NCBI GenBank assembly: GCA_947000775.1
Contig: CAMQGK010000008.1
Location: forward strand, 16,253,501 to 16,317,500
Direction of reading: 5' to 3'
Length of the DNA stretch: 64,000 nt
DNA from: Pterois miles
Lineage: Eukaryota > Chordata > Actinopteri > Perciformes > Scorpaenidae
The position numbers and the translations under genes were made by a program. Position 1 is the stretch's first letter; each line of letters starts with the position of its first letter. Shown here piece by piece: positions 1-11,509 of this stretch. The notes below the pieces were generated by a model, which was given only the letters and a program-made list of their open reading frames with translations, was not told the DNA's origin and did not search any database.

Positions 1-746
1 GTAAAGAGGATCACAGCACATTGGGTAGCAGGATGTGACACAGGTACATTGTGTTGCTGAGCTTATCCGATTGGCTCTGCACCATCTCTTCAAGCCAACC
101 ATATCATGATGCAGTAAATATTTTGAAAGGCTTAAATTTGTACTGCTAATTAGGGTCAAATATCAATTCAGGCAGTGAAGGAAAGGGCTGAGAAATAAGG
201 AATGCAGTTTGAAGGGAGAAGCTCCAGAATACTGGCTGCATATTTTATCGGGTGGAACACAAACGTATTTCAAATGGATGATTAGGGTGTTTTTGTTCAC
301 AAAGCTGCCTCCACATTTTTGATCCTCATTGATTTTTAACACAACAGCTATGATATTGCTTCCATTCATGCAACGCGCAGTAGAATAAGCTTCATTTCTC
401 AAATGACCAACATTATGAAAAACAATAGAAAGGATATCAAGGGTAAGAACCGCCTGAGTCAAATAAACTGCAAATTAACTCTTACTGTCGTTATCTCTAG
501 TGAAAACCTTTCATCACTCTCTGTTACGCTTTGATGCATCGACTCAAAATGTTGCCCATATATCATATCACAGTAATGGTGGTAATCTGTGAACTCAGGT
601 GCAGAGTAGATATTGTGGTGAATAACTTACAAGCCTTTGCTTTTGATATTTAACTGACTGACTGCATAATGTAACTAACTCACTGTTGTGGTTTCAGAGT
701 TGGACCAATTACTTTTTGAAAAGCAATTACTTCCTTTGCCTTCCCT

Positions 747-748
<2 letters not shown>
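1..748. other. non-coding sequence, no firm feature
   Basis: This is unique-looking sequence of average composition. The only item of note is a minus-strand open frame (163-462, 99 codons) whose middle carries a KCGGSFV string, slightly reminiscent of the CGG motif of chymotrypsin-fold proteases. It has no following AAHC motif and no splice support, so I do not call it a gene. Confidence 0.5.

Positions 749-838
<90 letters not shown>
749..838. repeat. (TA)n microsatellite
   Basis: About 45 uninterrupted TA units. Open frames that run through it on both strands as IYIYIY are artefacts. The tract can extrude as a cruciform and is probably polymorphic in length. Confidence 0.98.
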
Positions 839-841
<3 letters not shown>

Positions 842-1103
842 ATATCAGGGCTTCCAATAGCGCTTGCTCTCACTTGACTTATTAGTACCTTCTGCAACCA
901 TTTTGTTTCCCCTTCCAGGGAAGCAATTTTGGTGGTGCAAGCAGAATCAACCAACGTGAATTTGCTATTGGCACTACATAAGATAAAAGTAATGAGGTCC
1001 AGGTCTGCGTAGTAAACTCTCTGAACCTGTGCTTTGAGACCTAAACTACACTTTTAAGTTGCATTGAGATTGTGCTCTCTCGGACGGTGACTTTATCCTG
1101 CAG

Positions 1104-1203
1104 CGAGGATAAAGAAGTCGCTCTCATGACGGCGACACTTGCTGAGCTGGAAGAGGAAGAAGAGACAGAGGGAAGAGGTGGAGATGGAGAGGAGAAGACC
1201 TAA
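1104..1203 (+). CDS. possible terminal coding exon, protein not recognised
   Basis: A pyrimidine-containing tract ending in CTTTATCCTGCAG is followed by an open frame. It starts in the third position of a codon at 1104 and reads about 33 codons to a TAA at 1201-1203. The predicted tail begins EDKEVALMTATLAELEEEEE and ends GGDGEEKT, so it is acidic and Glu-rich. The frame is also open upstream of the acceptor, back to a stop at 1042-1044, so the splice site is not forced by the reading frame. What follows is AT-rich and looks like a 3'UTR ending at a polyadenylation signal near 2530, which is the main support. I do not recognise the protein. A chance open frame in GA-rich sequence is at least as likely. 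Confidence 0.2.
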
Positions 1204-1880
1204 ATACATGCTGCTTGAGTGTTGCTTTGTCGTTCCGTGTCTGTTTGTTTGTGTGCTGTTTTTATTTTCCCGTCTCCTTGGGGCCGACATTTTGAGTTGT
1301 GTGGAGAAGGTGACATTTTGTCTTGCTGCTCCTCCAATCAACGCTAAGAATGCAAAACAGTATAAATTCCATGGTTGAAGCAACTTTATTAGCTATAAGA
1401 GATTTATTGTTTGGGGTGATTGCACAATCAGAACTCTCAGAGCTTTGTGTTCCATAACTGGAGAGGACGACTGTGTTCTTGTTTCCCTTCCATGGAACGC
1501 TTCCACAGCAGGACTCTGGGACTTGTTAGCGGAACTCTCGGACATTCTAGAATCCCCGAAACAGAGTTCTAAGTTACAGAACTGAAGCTTGGGAGAGAAG
1601 GACCAATGAGGTTTCAGGGGAGGGCAGGGTCACGCTCAGACGGCTGTTCTTATTGGACGATCCTGTTGTCCAAAAGCATTCCAGATGGACTCTGCCTGTG
1701 CTAGACATTGTTCGCTCTTTCTACCAACCACACCACTGATTCTTCATGATAAAAAATATATAAAAATAGATTTTTTTTGCTGCTTTTCTTGTGTAAATTT
1801 TCTAATTGAGAGTTCTAGATTGCAATAGTTTGTATCGAGTGAGATTTGCTACTTCTTTCGCCTTTAAATATATATTTTAA

Positions 1881-1920
1881 TCAGTGTGTGTGTGTGTATA
1901 TATAAACACACACACACTGA
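1881..1920. repeat. TG/CA inverted-repeat hairpin
   Basis: A near-perfect palindrome: TCAG followed by a TG run, a TATATAAA centre, then a CA run and CTGA. The arms are about 15 bp around an AT-rich loop of about 10 bp. It probably arose from a compound TG-TA-CA microsatellite. Confidence 0.9.
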
Positions 1921-2529
1921 TTCAAATATTTTCATTTTGTGAAATCAAAAAGAGCATTAATAGATTATAGTGTATATTAATTTGTACAATATTCCTTTCT
2001 TTAGCAAGCCATGGGGAAAATCAGCTATTTACGTCTACTAATAACCTAATATTAATGTTATTGTACGATTAATATTGTTGTTATAAGATATTTGAAATGC
2101 TATTTTTTATTCTATTACAGATTTAGAGTTTTTAGCCTAAATGAGAAGGTCTTTGGTAAATATTGGATGTATTTAGAATGTTATGTATTTCAGTTATATT
2201 GTAAACAGTGTTTAAAATGTTAATATTGTTGATTTGATTACTGTAATAATTATTATTTGTTTTGTTATTCAGACTTATTATCACTGCATTTTATTTGATA
2301 TTAATTATGGAAAACAGAAAGCACTTGCGAGGTATTTTTTAAGTGCCATGCGACTACACTTCCCCTTCCTCTCACCTGTTGGTTTCTCTGAACCTGTCTT
2401 ATGTCATTCTGTACATAATATTTGTATTTCTTATTACAGGAAAAAAATGTTCATTTAGTTTGAATATGAATCTCTTGGTCTACTTTCTTCCTTTCTTTTT
2501 GTTACCGTGATTGTTAAATGTACTCCTGT

Positions 2530-2535
2530 AATAAA
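2530..2535 (+). terminator. candidate polyadenylation signal AATAAA
   Basis: AATAAA within GTAATAAACTATAAAG. About 20-30 bases downstream lies a GT/T-rich stretch (GTGAATTTTGT) that could serve as the downstream element. It fits a transcript end near 2550 for the 3'UTR-like tract. The hexamer is common by chance in AT-rich DNA. Confidence 0.3.
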
Positions 2536-2555
2536 CTATAAAGTAAAAAGATATC

Positions 2556-3519
2556 TGAAGAGTGAATTTTGTACTCATCCCGTTTATCTAGTTAGCTAAA
2601 GAGAAAATATTTACAAATATCATGCTTCTAATATACATTTCAAGCACTAAAGTCTCCACTTGTCCTGCCTTTACACGACGAGCCTTTTCCGAACTTTTCC
2701 TCTCTGTGTAAAAACTCTTTTTTAGATTCAGATTCAGAGTGCCAACCAGACGCTACACGCAACATCACCATGTGTCACGGCTGCTGAGACTGTATTGTGA
2801 AGGAAAAACACAAAAAAGATCTTAATGCAGTGAGAATCCAGATATCAAACCGCTTCCATAACTGGTAAAGCATGCATAAATACTGAAGTGCAAAAGTATG
2901 TTTTTATAAACCACATGAAGAATGTGCAGAAGCACATCCAGCATGCAAATCAACCAGATGTCAGACAGCCGGTACATGCTAACGAAGCACTGACATGGAA
3001 AGTTTGTGGCAAGACAGGTTGTGGGTGGAGAACAAGTGAGACCAGGTGTCTTCTCTCAGCTTACATTAACTGTTAATAGACACATTATTCCATCAACAGT
3101 AATTACAATACTAACGCCAGCGCTTCGTTAAAACATTCATACAATATCTGCACATCACAATGATAGTATTATTAAGATATGGTTAGTATTCAGCAGCTCA
3201 TACGTTGTGTTCAGGAGAACAAAAAAAAGCCACTGTGCATTTGTGGCGTGAGGAAATCTGGTTCCCAGTGTTCAAGTGGACCAGGTTACCCATGTTATCT
3301 CCCTCATGGATCTGACATTTACAACCTTACCTTACCTGCTTTGGCAATGTACAAAATCCCAAGGAAGACTGAGCAGATAAAAACATGTACTTCTACCAAA
3401 TGTAGATGCAAAACTTCCTTTAAGTCTCTTGGATACTTGATACATTGCAGTACTCCTTGTTTCAAACCTCACAAATCACCTCACAGATACAAAAGTCTGG
3501 ACAGCCCCAAATCAAACAA
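2556..3519. other. non-coding, no firm feature
   Basis: Unique-looking sequence. Minus-strand 3336-3368 is flanked by AG and GTAAGG and is open in all frames, but it is only 33 nt long and has no partner. I treat it as chance. Confidence 0.5.
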
Positions 3520-3815
3520 GAGTGTTTAGATGAAACAAAGTTGTTAAATCTTACTCACTAATTCAGTGGCAGGCTAGTTAGCTAGCTAGCTAGCTTGCTA
3601 ATCCCACCATGCATTCATGGTACACTGGTCAACGTACAAAAAATGAGCCATAAAAAGTTGGCACTCATCTGGCAATTGAAGTGTGTTTTCCTACGCTGTG
3701 ACAATAGTGTGCTGATGAAGCCTCAAGTTGTTAAAGTTTACTCATGTAGCGGCTAGCTAGCTAGCTTGGTAATTGCGCCATGCTTTCATGCTACACTGGT
3801 TACAGAGAATGAGCC
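3520..3815. repeat. local direct duplication with GCTA runs
   Basis: Two diverged direct copies lie about 187 bp apart: 3520-3650 and 3708-3815. Both read TTGTTAAA, then TTACTCA, then a (GCTA)n run, then CCATGC-TTCATG, TACACTGGT and finally AATGAGCC. The GCTA runs differ in length (3573-3600 and 3751-3768). This is an old tandem duplication of a segment that already held the tetranucleotide tract. Confidence 0.8.
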
Positions 3816-3959
3816 TAACGGTGGGTTTATGGTCAGTGGCAGCGCACCACTACCAGCAAATGTGTCTCATAGAGGCGGGCAGTGAGGCGGAGGAACTGAA
3901 ACAGGAAAAGCTAATAGTACTCTTCCTGTGAGTGGTTCCAATGGTTTTCCAGGCAAACC

Positions 3960-4090
3960 AGAGAATGGTTGTTTGGTTCACACCAGAGTTCATGTCCGGC
4001 ATTCACACCAACCCAAATGACCAGCACCGAGGCCGGCAGACGCTCCAGGACTCGGCTAAACCAGATTAAACACAGCTGCTGTGAACCTAA
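3960..4090. repeat. interspersed repeat fragment, hAT-like wording
   Basis: It contains GGTTCACACC, then ACCAACCCAAATGA, CACCGAGG, AGACGCTCC and CGGCTAAACCAGA, in the same order as at 45566-45820 in this window. Both also have GGTTCACAC-type ends. The shared order of several blocks shows a dispersed family. Assignment to a hAT-type MITE is from memory of similar teleost repeats. Confidence 0.55.
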
Positions 4091-6825
4091 GGTGACATGA
4101 TCTGCACAATTTTACAACAGCAGGATCAAAGCGGACCAAAGACAAAGCAACTCAAATTTTTCAACATTTCTTTGTGTCCAAACTCAAAAATGAGTCTAAC
4201 TGGGGTTGAGACCCGGCATGTGGGGAACACACAGAATCTGGTGGTCAGTTCAGATTCGCAGCACATTGACTGAGTGATGTCTCAATACTTCCATATCTGT
4301 TTTTATTTCCCAGCCAGCGAATCACTGTGGTTTGTGAACATCAAGCAGAAACCGACTGTGATGTTCGCCGGCAGTTTTCCTTCAGCTTGATGGAAGACAG
4401 AAATGGAGAGAGAGAAAGAGAGAAAGCTATTACAATGAAAAACGAAAAACTACACACACTTCAGAGACGGTCTGACAGCGTGCACGTACGTACACGGCCA
4501 CGAGTTTCACAAGATTCACAAATGATGTGAATATAAAATTTGACTGAAAAAAACAGAAAGTCCACACAGCTTGTGGGAAGAAGAAGGAGTTCGGTTCTGT
4601 TTGTTTATCGTTTTGCCGCCAGGAGAGACTGTTCGCAACACTAAGTAGTCCAAGATGAACCACTTCAGAGGAACCAAGACCGCGTGGCTGTGTGAGCGGA
4701 CATGAGTCGATGCTTTTCATGAATGGAGTGAGCTTCACTGACTGAGCGGCCACTTTTAACCGTTTCAGTATATAAACTCTGAATTTTAAAAGAGAGAACG
4801 TTTTCACTGGATGCTTCCAGTTGTAATATTAAGAGTAACATTCAGTAAACATGTGCTTACTGTTGTGAGTTAAAGAACAACAAACAGAAACAACAAAGTA
4901 GGTTATTCTTCCATAACAAGCTTAAAAATAAAGTTTGGTTACAACTAGAACCATTCTGGCTAAAGTTCTGCTATATTTCCAGCAGGGCTGTCCTCATCCA
5001 ACACTCCCATGATTTTGTTGACTGATTGATTAGATCTTCAATCAATCAAAAGCACCACTTTAGTGTAATTAGTGTTTACCAGAAAACATGCTCATAAGTT
5101 TTTTTGGAAATAAGTCATTCAGCATGACAAATGGCTAATCGATTACAGAACGACTGATTAGTCCACTAATTAACAAAAAGGGGGCAGGCCTAATTTCAAC
5201 CTGGTATATTTCCCGTAAATGCGGTAATTGTGAGTCTAAATGATCCCGTATCCTCCTACAGTTTCCAAATAAACGGGATTTTTACATGAATCATTTCAAA
5301 CACTTGCATCTGATTCAGAGCCGTGTTGCAATAACGGCATCATGTGACTTTACAACCGAGATCCAACTGTCAGGCCACTATGTTGTCTTTGAAGGACGTT
5401 TTCAGACAGACTGAAAGAAAAACTGAGAACAATGAAAAACAAATGGATGAAAAGACAAAGGGAGGTGGAGAAAGGGGAGAAAGGCAGATAGACCTCAGCT
5501 GTGCCTCTTCTGCCTTCTGAAGGATTAAACCACAGCTATTATCCAGTGGACTGGATGCAGCAGCACACAACTCCAGGTACGAGGGATCATGAGAAATACT
5601 GAGAGCAGACATCAGCCAATCAGCAAGCGGACTGAGTCAACAGAATCAGACTGCTGTAGCAGAAGTGTGACGGCCCATCTCAGGATGGGATGATGTGGAG
5701 AGTAGAAAAGAGAGGAAAACCAGAGAAGAGAAATGTTCATCACAAACGTCATGCAGGACTCTGATTTAACTCAAGTCCTATGTCTCTGAGCCGTTTACCG
5801 ATAGCACGAGAGAAAATGAGAAACTTTAAACCCATAATTTACAGAGAGAAGAATGTAGTTTTCACACTGCATGACTGACTGGAGACAGGAGGAATCCCTG
5901 ATGAGGTCTCTGCCATTGAACATTTAGAAAGTGACAGACGGAAATCTGATTTTGCATCAGTTTCATGTTTTCATCTCAATGCAAACACTGTTTCCTGTAA
6001 GACAACCTGGGAGCTGTTTTATTAGAAAGAGGGTGAGTCTGCAGCAGGAAACAGAAGAAACCGTTGGCACCACGCTACCAGCTGTATAACAGGAAACGTC
6101 AATCACATCAATCAGTAAATCACAGAACAAAAAGTAATTAACTTTATTAGGAATCTAAATCAAAGGGTGGAAGGTTGTTTACCGTAAGGAAAAAGATAAA
6201 AATCTCACTGTGTCTCTTTGCCAAAGTGCTAAAACTGCCAGAAAAAACAAATCAAATGCCAACGGGACAAAAAGGTCGAATGAAACTGTGAGTGCGTGAA
6301 TTGTATTTGTGTCTTTCATTGTCTGCGTATGACTTTGATTGCAGGCATGTTCTTGAACCGGTGTCGGTATTTCCAGGCAGGCAGAAGCATCTGTTGGTAA
6401 ATCGCCATGTTTCGGTATGTACTGTATGCGCTGTGTGATTCTCCTCATTGCAGTAAGGTGGGGTTTCCCTGCATTTAGGACCTGTCAAACATGTGTGAAC
6501 TGCTCCTGGTGTAATATTTCTTTTTGTCTATAGCTCCAGCTGCAATTTGGTGATGACAAATTTCCAAAGAAGCATGAACAACACACCCGCTGTTGGTAGA
6601 AGCTTTCTTTAAAGGAACTTATAGCTTTTACCAACCAGCTGACACACTCTTACACAATCAATATGAAAGGAAATGAGCGGTAAGGGAAGGTATTTGGACA
6701 TTTGCCCTCTCAGTCCCATCAAAAAACACAGCAGCTCCAAGATTTTTCATGTCAAGGACTTTCAAGTTGACTCATGTAATATGTTATTCCAAAAATTCCC
6801 ATCTGAGAGGGCTGCACCCTCCGTA
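4091..6825. other. non-coding, no firm feature
   Basis: About 2.7 kb of mixed sequence. There are purine-rich GAGA stretches near 4400 and 5400-5720, and a small ATTGATTAGAT/ATCAATCA inverted motif near 5020-5050. Open frames of up to 125 codons show no recognisable domain, splice context or compositional signal. Confidence 0.5.
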
Positions 6826-6862
6826 CATCCATCCATCCATCCATCCATCCATCCATCCATCC
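6826..6862. repeat. (ATCC)n microsatellite
   Basis: About nine CATC/ATCC tetranucleotide units, ending in CCGTCACTCC. Confidence 0.97.
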
Positions 6863-6959
6863 GTCACTCCACAGTCTGAGTACAGCCGGTGAAAAAGAGC
6901 AAAATTGATTTTCAGATTAATTTTGCTGCATGAAATCTGGATAATGCCAGTTCTTCCAT

Positions 6960-7312
6960 GACTGACATCTTAGTGTAGCTTATTAGCATGCTAACATTTA
7001 AGTACAACTGAGGCTAATATGAGTTTCATTGGTTTTGAAGGCATTTAGTCATAAACCAAAGTCATCGGATCACCAAAGTTCACAAAGACCGCGAATAGTT
7101 GTACCAAATTGAACGGTTATCCATCAGACAGTTCTCAAGACATTTCACTATGAACCACAAATGTCAACCTGCTAGACAGACATAAATGTTTGTGCTAGAT
7201 GTCGTGACAGTAATTGAGATATTTCAGTCACCAAAATGGTGAACTGATGGAAAGTTTAGTTGGCCCAACCCACTAAACTTTGCCATCCCAAGAGCCATAT
7301 TGCTGGACTGAA
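6960..7312 (+). repeat. old teleost interspersed repeat copy
   Basis: The word order matches a very common fish repeat that I remember without a secure name: TTAGCATGCTAACATTT, GTACAACTGAGGCTAAT, GGCATTTAGTCATAAACC, GGATCACCAAAGTT, GTACCAAATT, CAAGACATTTCACT, ACCACAAATGTCAACCT, GAGATATTTCAGTC, GCCATCCCAAGAGCCAT. Inside the unit the pattern repeats itself loosely. The copy is diverged and non-coding. Confidence 0.65.
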
Positions 7313-7829
7313 AATGCTCAAAACAAGGGTTTTCTCCAGTCAGCAATGATAGACATACGGAGGATTAAAATGCAAAGATTCAACTATTGCTCTGTTCTCT
7401 CATGATAGAGACATTTAAGTGTTCCTGAGGAACCACAGGAAGCCCTGCCAATGACCTCTACAAACTGTTGATAGCAAACTGGTAACACATATGAAGTTAC
7501 TTTCGCTGGAGCTGTACTCGGTTCAAACTTCCTTGTTTATCTAATAAATCTTTTCCAGTAGAGGAAGAAAAGAAAGTGAGTGAAGAGGCGTGACTCATTG
7601 ACAATTGGAAGACACTGGAAGAAACTGTTGCACAACACAACTGGCATAACAAAGGAAAGAAAACTAAAACTGAGAGAAAAAGGAAAAGAAAAGAGTGCTG
7701 GAGGGGATGAAGGAATAAGCAGGAATCCATGTTTGATGACATCAAAACAACAAAAAGTGAGACAACAAGCGACACGAGGCGTACGTGATGATGGGAAGAA
7801 GACATCATGGATAAACTGGGGATTACCAC

Positions 7830-7831
<2 letters not shown>
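7313..7831. other. non-coding, purine-rich
   Basis: Nothing firm. Around 7560-7720 the plus strand is GAAA-rich and gives long open frames of Lys/Arg-rich low-complexity peptide on one strand and a Ser/Leu-rich one on the other. Both are compositional artefacts. Confidence 0.5.

Positions 7832-7872
<41 letters not shown>
7832..7872. repeat. (GT)n microsatellite
   Basis: About 20 uninterrupted GT units. Confidence 0.98.
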
Positions 7873-7874
<2 letters not shown>

Positions 7875-8279
7875 AGACTATAAGGTCATGAACTGCAGGT
7901 GAACTCGTAACGATGCGCCTAAAGCCCTGCAGGTGCAGCAGTCAAACTGAGTTCAAAGCACAAGCACAGACATTTGAACGCTGCTTGTCTTCTGATTTCT
8001 TTACTTGGGAGGACATGACATAATGCATTTCCTCACCCCGAACCATCACAGCTACATGTCTAATCACAGTCATTACTCCACCCAATCAACCCTAAAACAA
8101 CCCTCTGAAAAACATCCTCACGTTCCAAAAATGTCCTCACAAAGCCTAAAATTGTACTCGGTCGTCATAAGGATAGACACACAAGCACGCCATATAAAAA
8201 TGGATTCACTTTGTGAGTAAGGTGAACCCAGGACGCACTCATCCTTTAATGTGAAACACACATGACCTGACAGGAAAGA
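7873..8279. other. non-coding, no feature seen
   Basis: Average composition. No repeat, splice-flanked frame or RNA motif recognised. Confidence 0.5.
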
Positions 8280-9050
8280 CAACTATGTGCAGACATGTCA
8301 CTATTACAACACTGGTATTATTTTACATATATGAGTGCCAAACAGTGCCACCTAATCCCCTCAATGTGCCGGGAAGAAAAAACAGATCAGACATATAAAC
8401 AGAGTAAAATCTTACTTATATGTGATCATAAAAACAATAAAATTGAATGTAAGTGTAAGTGGGTATGTCCTCTGCATATCTGGTGAGCCACTCATCTGAT
8501 CTACTTCACACTTGTTGCTGGACATGCAGTGTCAAGGTTGCTGTATTTTGGCCAGATGGTCGCACTATAACAATGAACATTCGCTTTGGCCTGTAAGTTT
8601 TGAACCTTTTTACTGGGTTCTGTGGGTCCAGAAAAATCTATCCATATAAGCCACACCTATATGCAACTAGATTGAATTGTGTCCAAATCAGGTTTTTCGC
8701 AATCGTCACCAAACTTGGTACAGAACATCTTTGGACAAAACCAGACAATGCCATTTTGAAGGGGGTGATTTTTGATGTTCCATACACGTTATTATAGCTG
8801 GCCCTCAAAGTTAGCTGAAATAGTATTGTCAAGGTTTATATTACAAAAAATGTCTTATGTCTTGAATGCTATGTACTATTGCAACCTGTGTAGATATGAT
8901 CCAAGAGTGACCATGGCCAATTTGGTGCCATTTGCTGCCATTCGAGAATCGTTCTTCCGATCTCCTTCACACTTGGTGGGTGTATTTCTGGGGACGCAAG
9001 AGGGTGCAGTGTTGAATTTGGACATGCGACACATTCAATAATATATTTTG
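8280..9050 (+). repeat. possible diverged interspersed repeat
   Basis: Phrases such as AACAGTGCCACCTAAT, CACCAAACTTGGTACAGAAC and CACTTGGTGGGTGTAT resemble a fish repeat in which short 'no effect on the query, check nearest' style modules recur (gcgccacctag, caaacttggtac). A plus-strand frame at 8772-9041 (89 codons) shows no protein family. Assignment is by memory only, and the boundaries are approximate. Confidence 0.3.
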
Positions 9051-10193
9051 AATAAACAAGCGAACAGCGCTCTATGTTGTCTGCAGCAGGCCTTTACAGG
9101 CTGTAGCTCATTGACTGCAGTTCATTTTTGCTGTTGGCTGCTGAATATATTAACATTACAACCCAACTAAGGATGCTAATTTTGAAAAAAATTCTTAATA
9201 ACCGAATGGGTAATGCAGAGAATATAAAATATGACTAAATTTGATCAAAGAACGTATGTTTTTCAAAAACATCTATAAATATGAGAATATAAAATGTGGA
9301 AAAATAAAACAAAACATATGCAATGTTTTGTTAAAATGGAAACTGAACCTGAAAAAAGAGCAATGAGTGTTGATTTATGAGTTTAACCCCACAGAAGCTG
9401 ATTATGAATTATTGACAAGGGCGGTAATGAAGTCAGTATCAGGTTCAGAGCGGCTATGACATCACTCTATTGATCACAAGGTCTGTGTGTTGGTACAGTA
9501 TACTCTATATGGACAGCTTTAACACATCCACTTACACATGTGAATATAGTTGCGTATCTTATATTTACAGATAATTTTGTTCCAATGCAAGCAGTCTCTG
9601 ATGACAGTGCAGATATTTTTTGTATTATTTATCTCATAATTTCATGCTTTCATGCCAAAAATGTATAAGAAACCAGATAACGAATGTATTTCCTGGTGGA
9701 TGAAATAGCTCAATGATGACACCGTGACATGCCAGTAAAAAGAAAGACAATCTCTTCACTGCAGTGTTTTTTCTCATAATCCCTGTAACCCCAAACCACA
9801 AGAGAGGAGTCAAATTCATCCCTAATCAATAGAGCTGATTGATAATAGAAAGCTGAACCTCATAATGTTGCCAGTTACATATCACCAGGGAGACGAGGGC
9901 AGCACCGTTCAATGACAGTGATTGGTTGGTATTTTAAGTAGGCTCTGAATTTTTAAGATATCCTGTTGCATTTTACATGAATAGATTTCATGTTTACTTT
10001 AATGGATCTCTCTCATTCCCACATGTCTTATATCAATGAACCAATCCAAAATAAATCACAGGGGGGCAGAGAAAGAGGTACAAGAAGAAGTCCAGGAAAC
10101 TGTGGTTGGGTGATGAATTCAAGAAGCTGGACTCAGATGTTACAGGTTTGGATGGCAGAGGACATAGTGGAGAAGCAAAAGAATGAAAAAGAC
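9051..10193. other. non-coding, AT-rich
   Basis: No firm feature. The tract at 9170-9380 is A-rich with several AATATAAAA words. No coding signal. Confidence 0.5.
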
Positions 10194-10789
10194 TTAAAGG
10201 GATAGTTCAGGTGTTTTGAAGTGGGGTTATATGAGGTACTTCTCTGTGGCCAGTGTATTACCTACAGTAGATGGAGTACCAGTTTTTGTTTCCAATAAGT
10301 AACTGAAGTTGTCATCGATGCTCTCGCCAAAGCAACCAAACTCCATTAAAAAAAAATAGTAATTTTACCTTGCAGAACACAGGAGTTACTGGTACACTAA
10401 TTGGCTACTTTGATTGGTCAGTTTTGTTTGTGTTATTTGTGGCTTTGGTGTTTTAAAGGATTATTTCAGATTCACCAAAGTCACACAATAACACAAACAA
10501 ACTAACTGATGGAGGTAGCGGTAGACCAGCACCTCCTGTGTTTTGGGAGGTATAATAACTGTTTTTTGTCAATGGAGCCTGGTGCCTGGCGAGATCATAG
10601 ATGGATACGACAGCTTCAGTTCCTGTTGGAAAGAGCTGTCTGATGGCAAGATAAAGGAAAAGTGGTGAAATATTGTAAATATAGTGCACACTTGCTGCTG
10701 CCCCCGTCCACTGGAGTACATTATTTTGCTCCCATGCATGGATGGATAAGTACCTCACACAACCCCAAACATCTGAACTATCCCTTTAA
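10194..10789. mobile_element. foldback MITE flanked by TTAA
   Basis: The element begins TTAAAGGGATAGTTCAGG and ends CTGAACTATCCCTTTAA, so the ends are inverted copies of each other over about 45 bp. The similarity continues inward: reverse-complementing the right half (10473-10789) recovers, in order, blocks of the left half such as AACTGAAG-TGTC, GATC/GCTCTCGCCA, CTCCATT, AACACAGGAG, TTTGTTTGTGTTATT and GACTTTGGTG. The whole 596-bp unit is therefore a long imperfect hairpin with its turn near 10451-10472. It is bounded by TTAA on both sides, as expected for a piggyBac-like target site, although the TTAA could be part of the terminal repeat with a TA target. It encodes no protein and would need a transposase supplied elsewhere. 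Confidence 0.85.
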
Positions 10790-11509
10790 TGAGAAGGCGA
10801 TAAGAGTGAGGAAGACTGGACAAAAGAAGATGAGGAGAGGAAGAAACAGGGAGTATGACAAAGGTCAGAAAGGGAAAGAGCAACGAAAGAAAGATGGAAA
10901 GAGCGAAGTACGAAACAGGATGATGAGATAGAGAAGAAATGTCAAAAAAGAGGAGGAAAAAAGTAAGATATGGAAATATAAAAATGGGAGGAGGTGTGAA
11001 TCAGATTTGCGTCCTGGTCCTGCTCGCTATCAGCCCATTAACATCTAAATTGTTGAAGAAAACTTCTCTTTATCGGTGCCATCACACTGACTATTTTGAC
11101 TACACTTGCCCTCCAGTTCTTGGGCTCTTATCTGCTCTTATGAAGGAACAATGGCTTCTTTCAGCCGTCTGCCCTCCCTCTCTGTCCAACTCTCTCTTTC
11201 TCTCCCCTCGTCTTCCTCAGCCTCTCTCCATCCTCGGAATGCAGATTTCCGACCACAGGGTTTGAAGTTGGGCTGGAGGGGAGCTAATTATTATGGAAAA
11301 GAGAACAAGACACGGAGGGAGGGAGGAAAAAGAGATAGAGGAATCGGGAGGGGGAGAAAGAGACAGACAGATGTAGAGATGGAAACGAGGAGAACAGCAC
11401 CGCTGTTGTTCATTAGCAGTAAAAAGACAAAAAAAAAAACAAAACAAAGAAACAAACAAGCAGAGAAGTGAAGAGTTCATTTCCCACAGTTCATATGTCC
11501 TTAAAGGGC
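10790..11509. other. non-coding, purine-rich tracts
   Basis: The plus strand is GA-rich at 10800-10990 and 11290-11400 and CT-rich at 11160-11235. The open frames here (up to 121 codons) read these simple tracts and show no domains. Confidence 0.55.

Larger units (their letters stand above)
1204..2555 (+). other. 3'UTR-like AT-rich tract
   Basis: After the TAA at 1201 the sequence becomes increasingly AT-rich, with TTTAAATATATATTTT, TGTAAATTTT and many ATTTA-like words and no long open frame. It ends shortly after an AATAAA. This texture is typical of long vertebrate 3'UTRs and unlike the neighbouring repeat-rich DNA. The sense strand and the mRNA are inferred; no gene was identified. Confidence 0.25.

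Noticed and set aside
675..954. IYIYIY-type proteins
   Set aside because: Translation of the (TA)n microsatellite.
1139..1378. 79-codon plus-strand frame with hydrophobic segment
   Set aside because: It overlaps the acidic candidate exon in another frame and continues through UTR-like sequence. Most likely chance.
3336..3368. 33-nt minus-strand exon (TTATCTGCTCAG ... GTAAGG)
   Set aside because: Too short to judge. Open in every frame, no partner in phase and no conservation evidence.
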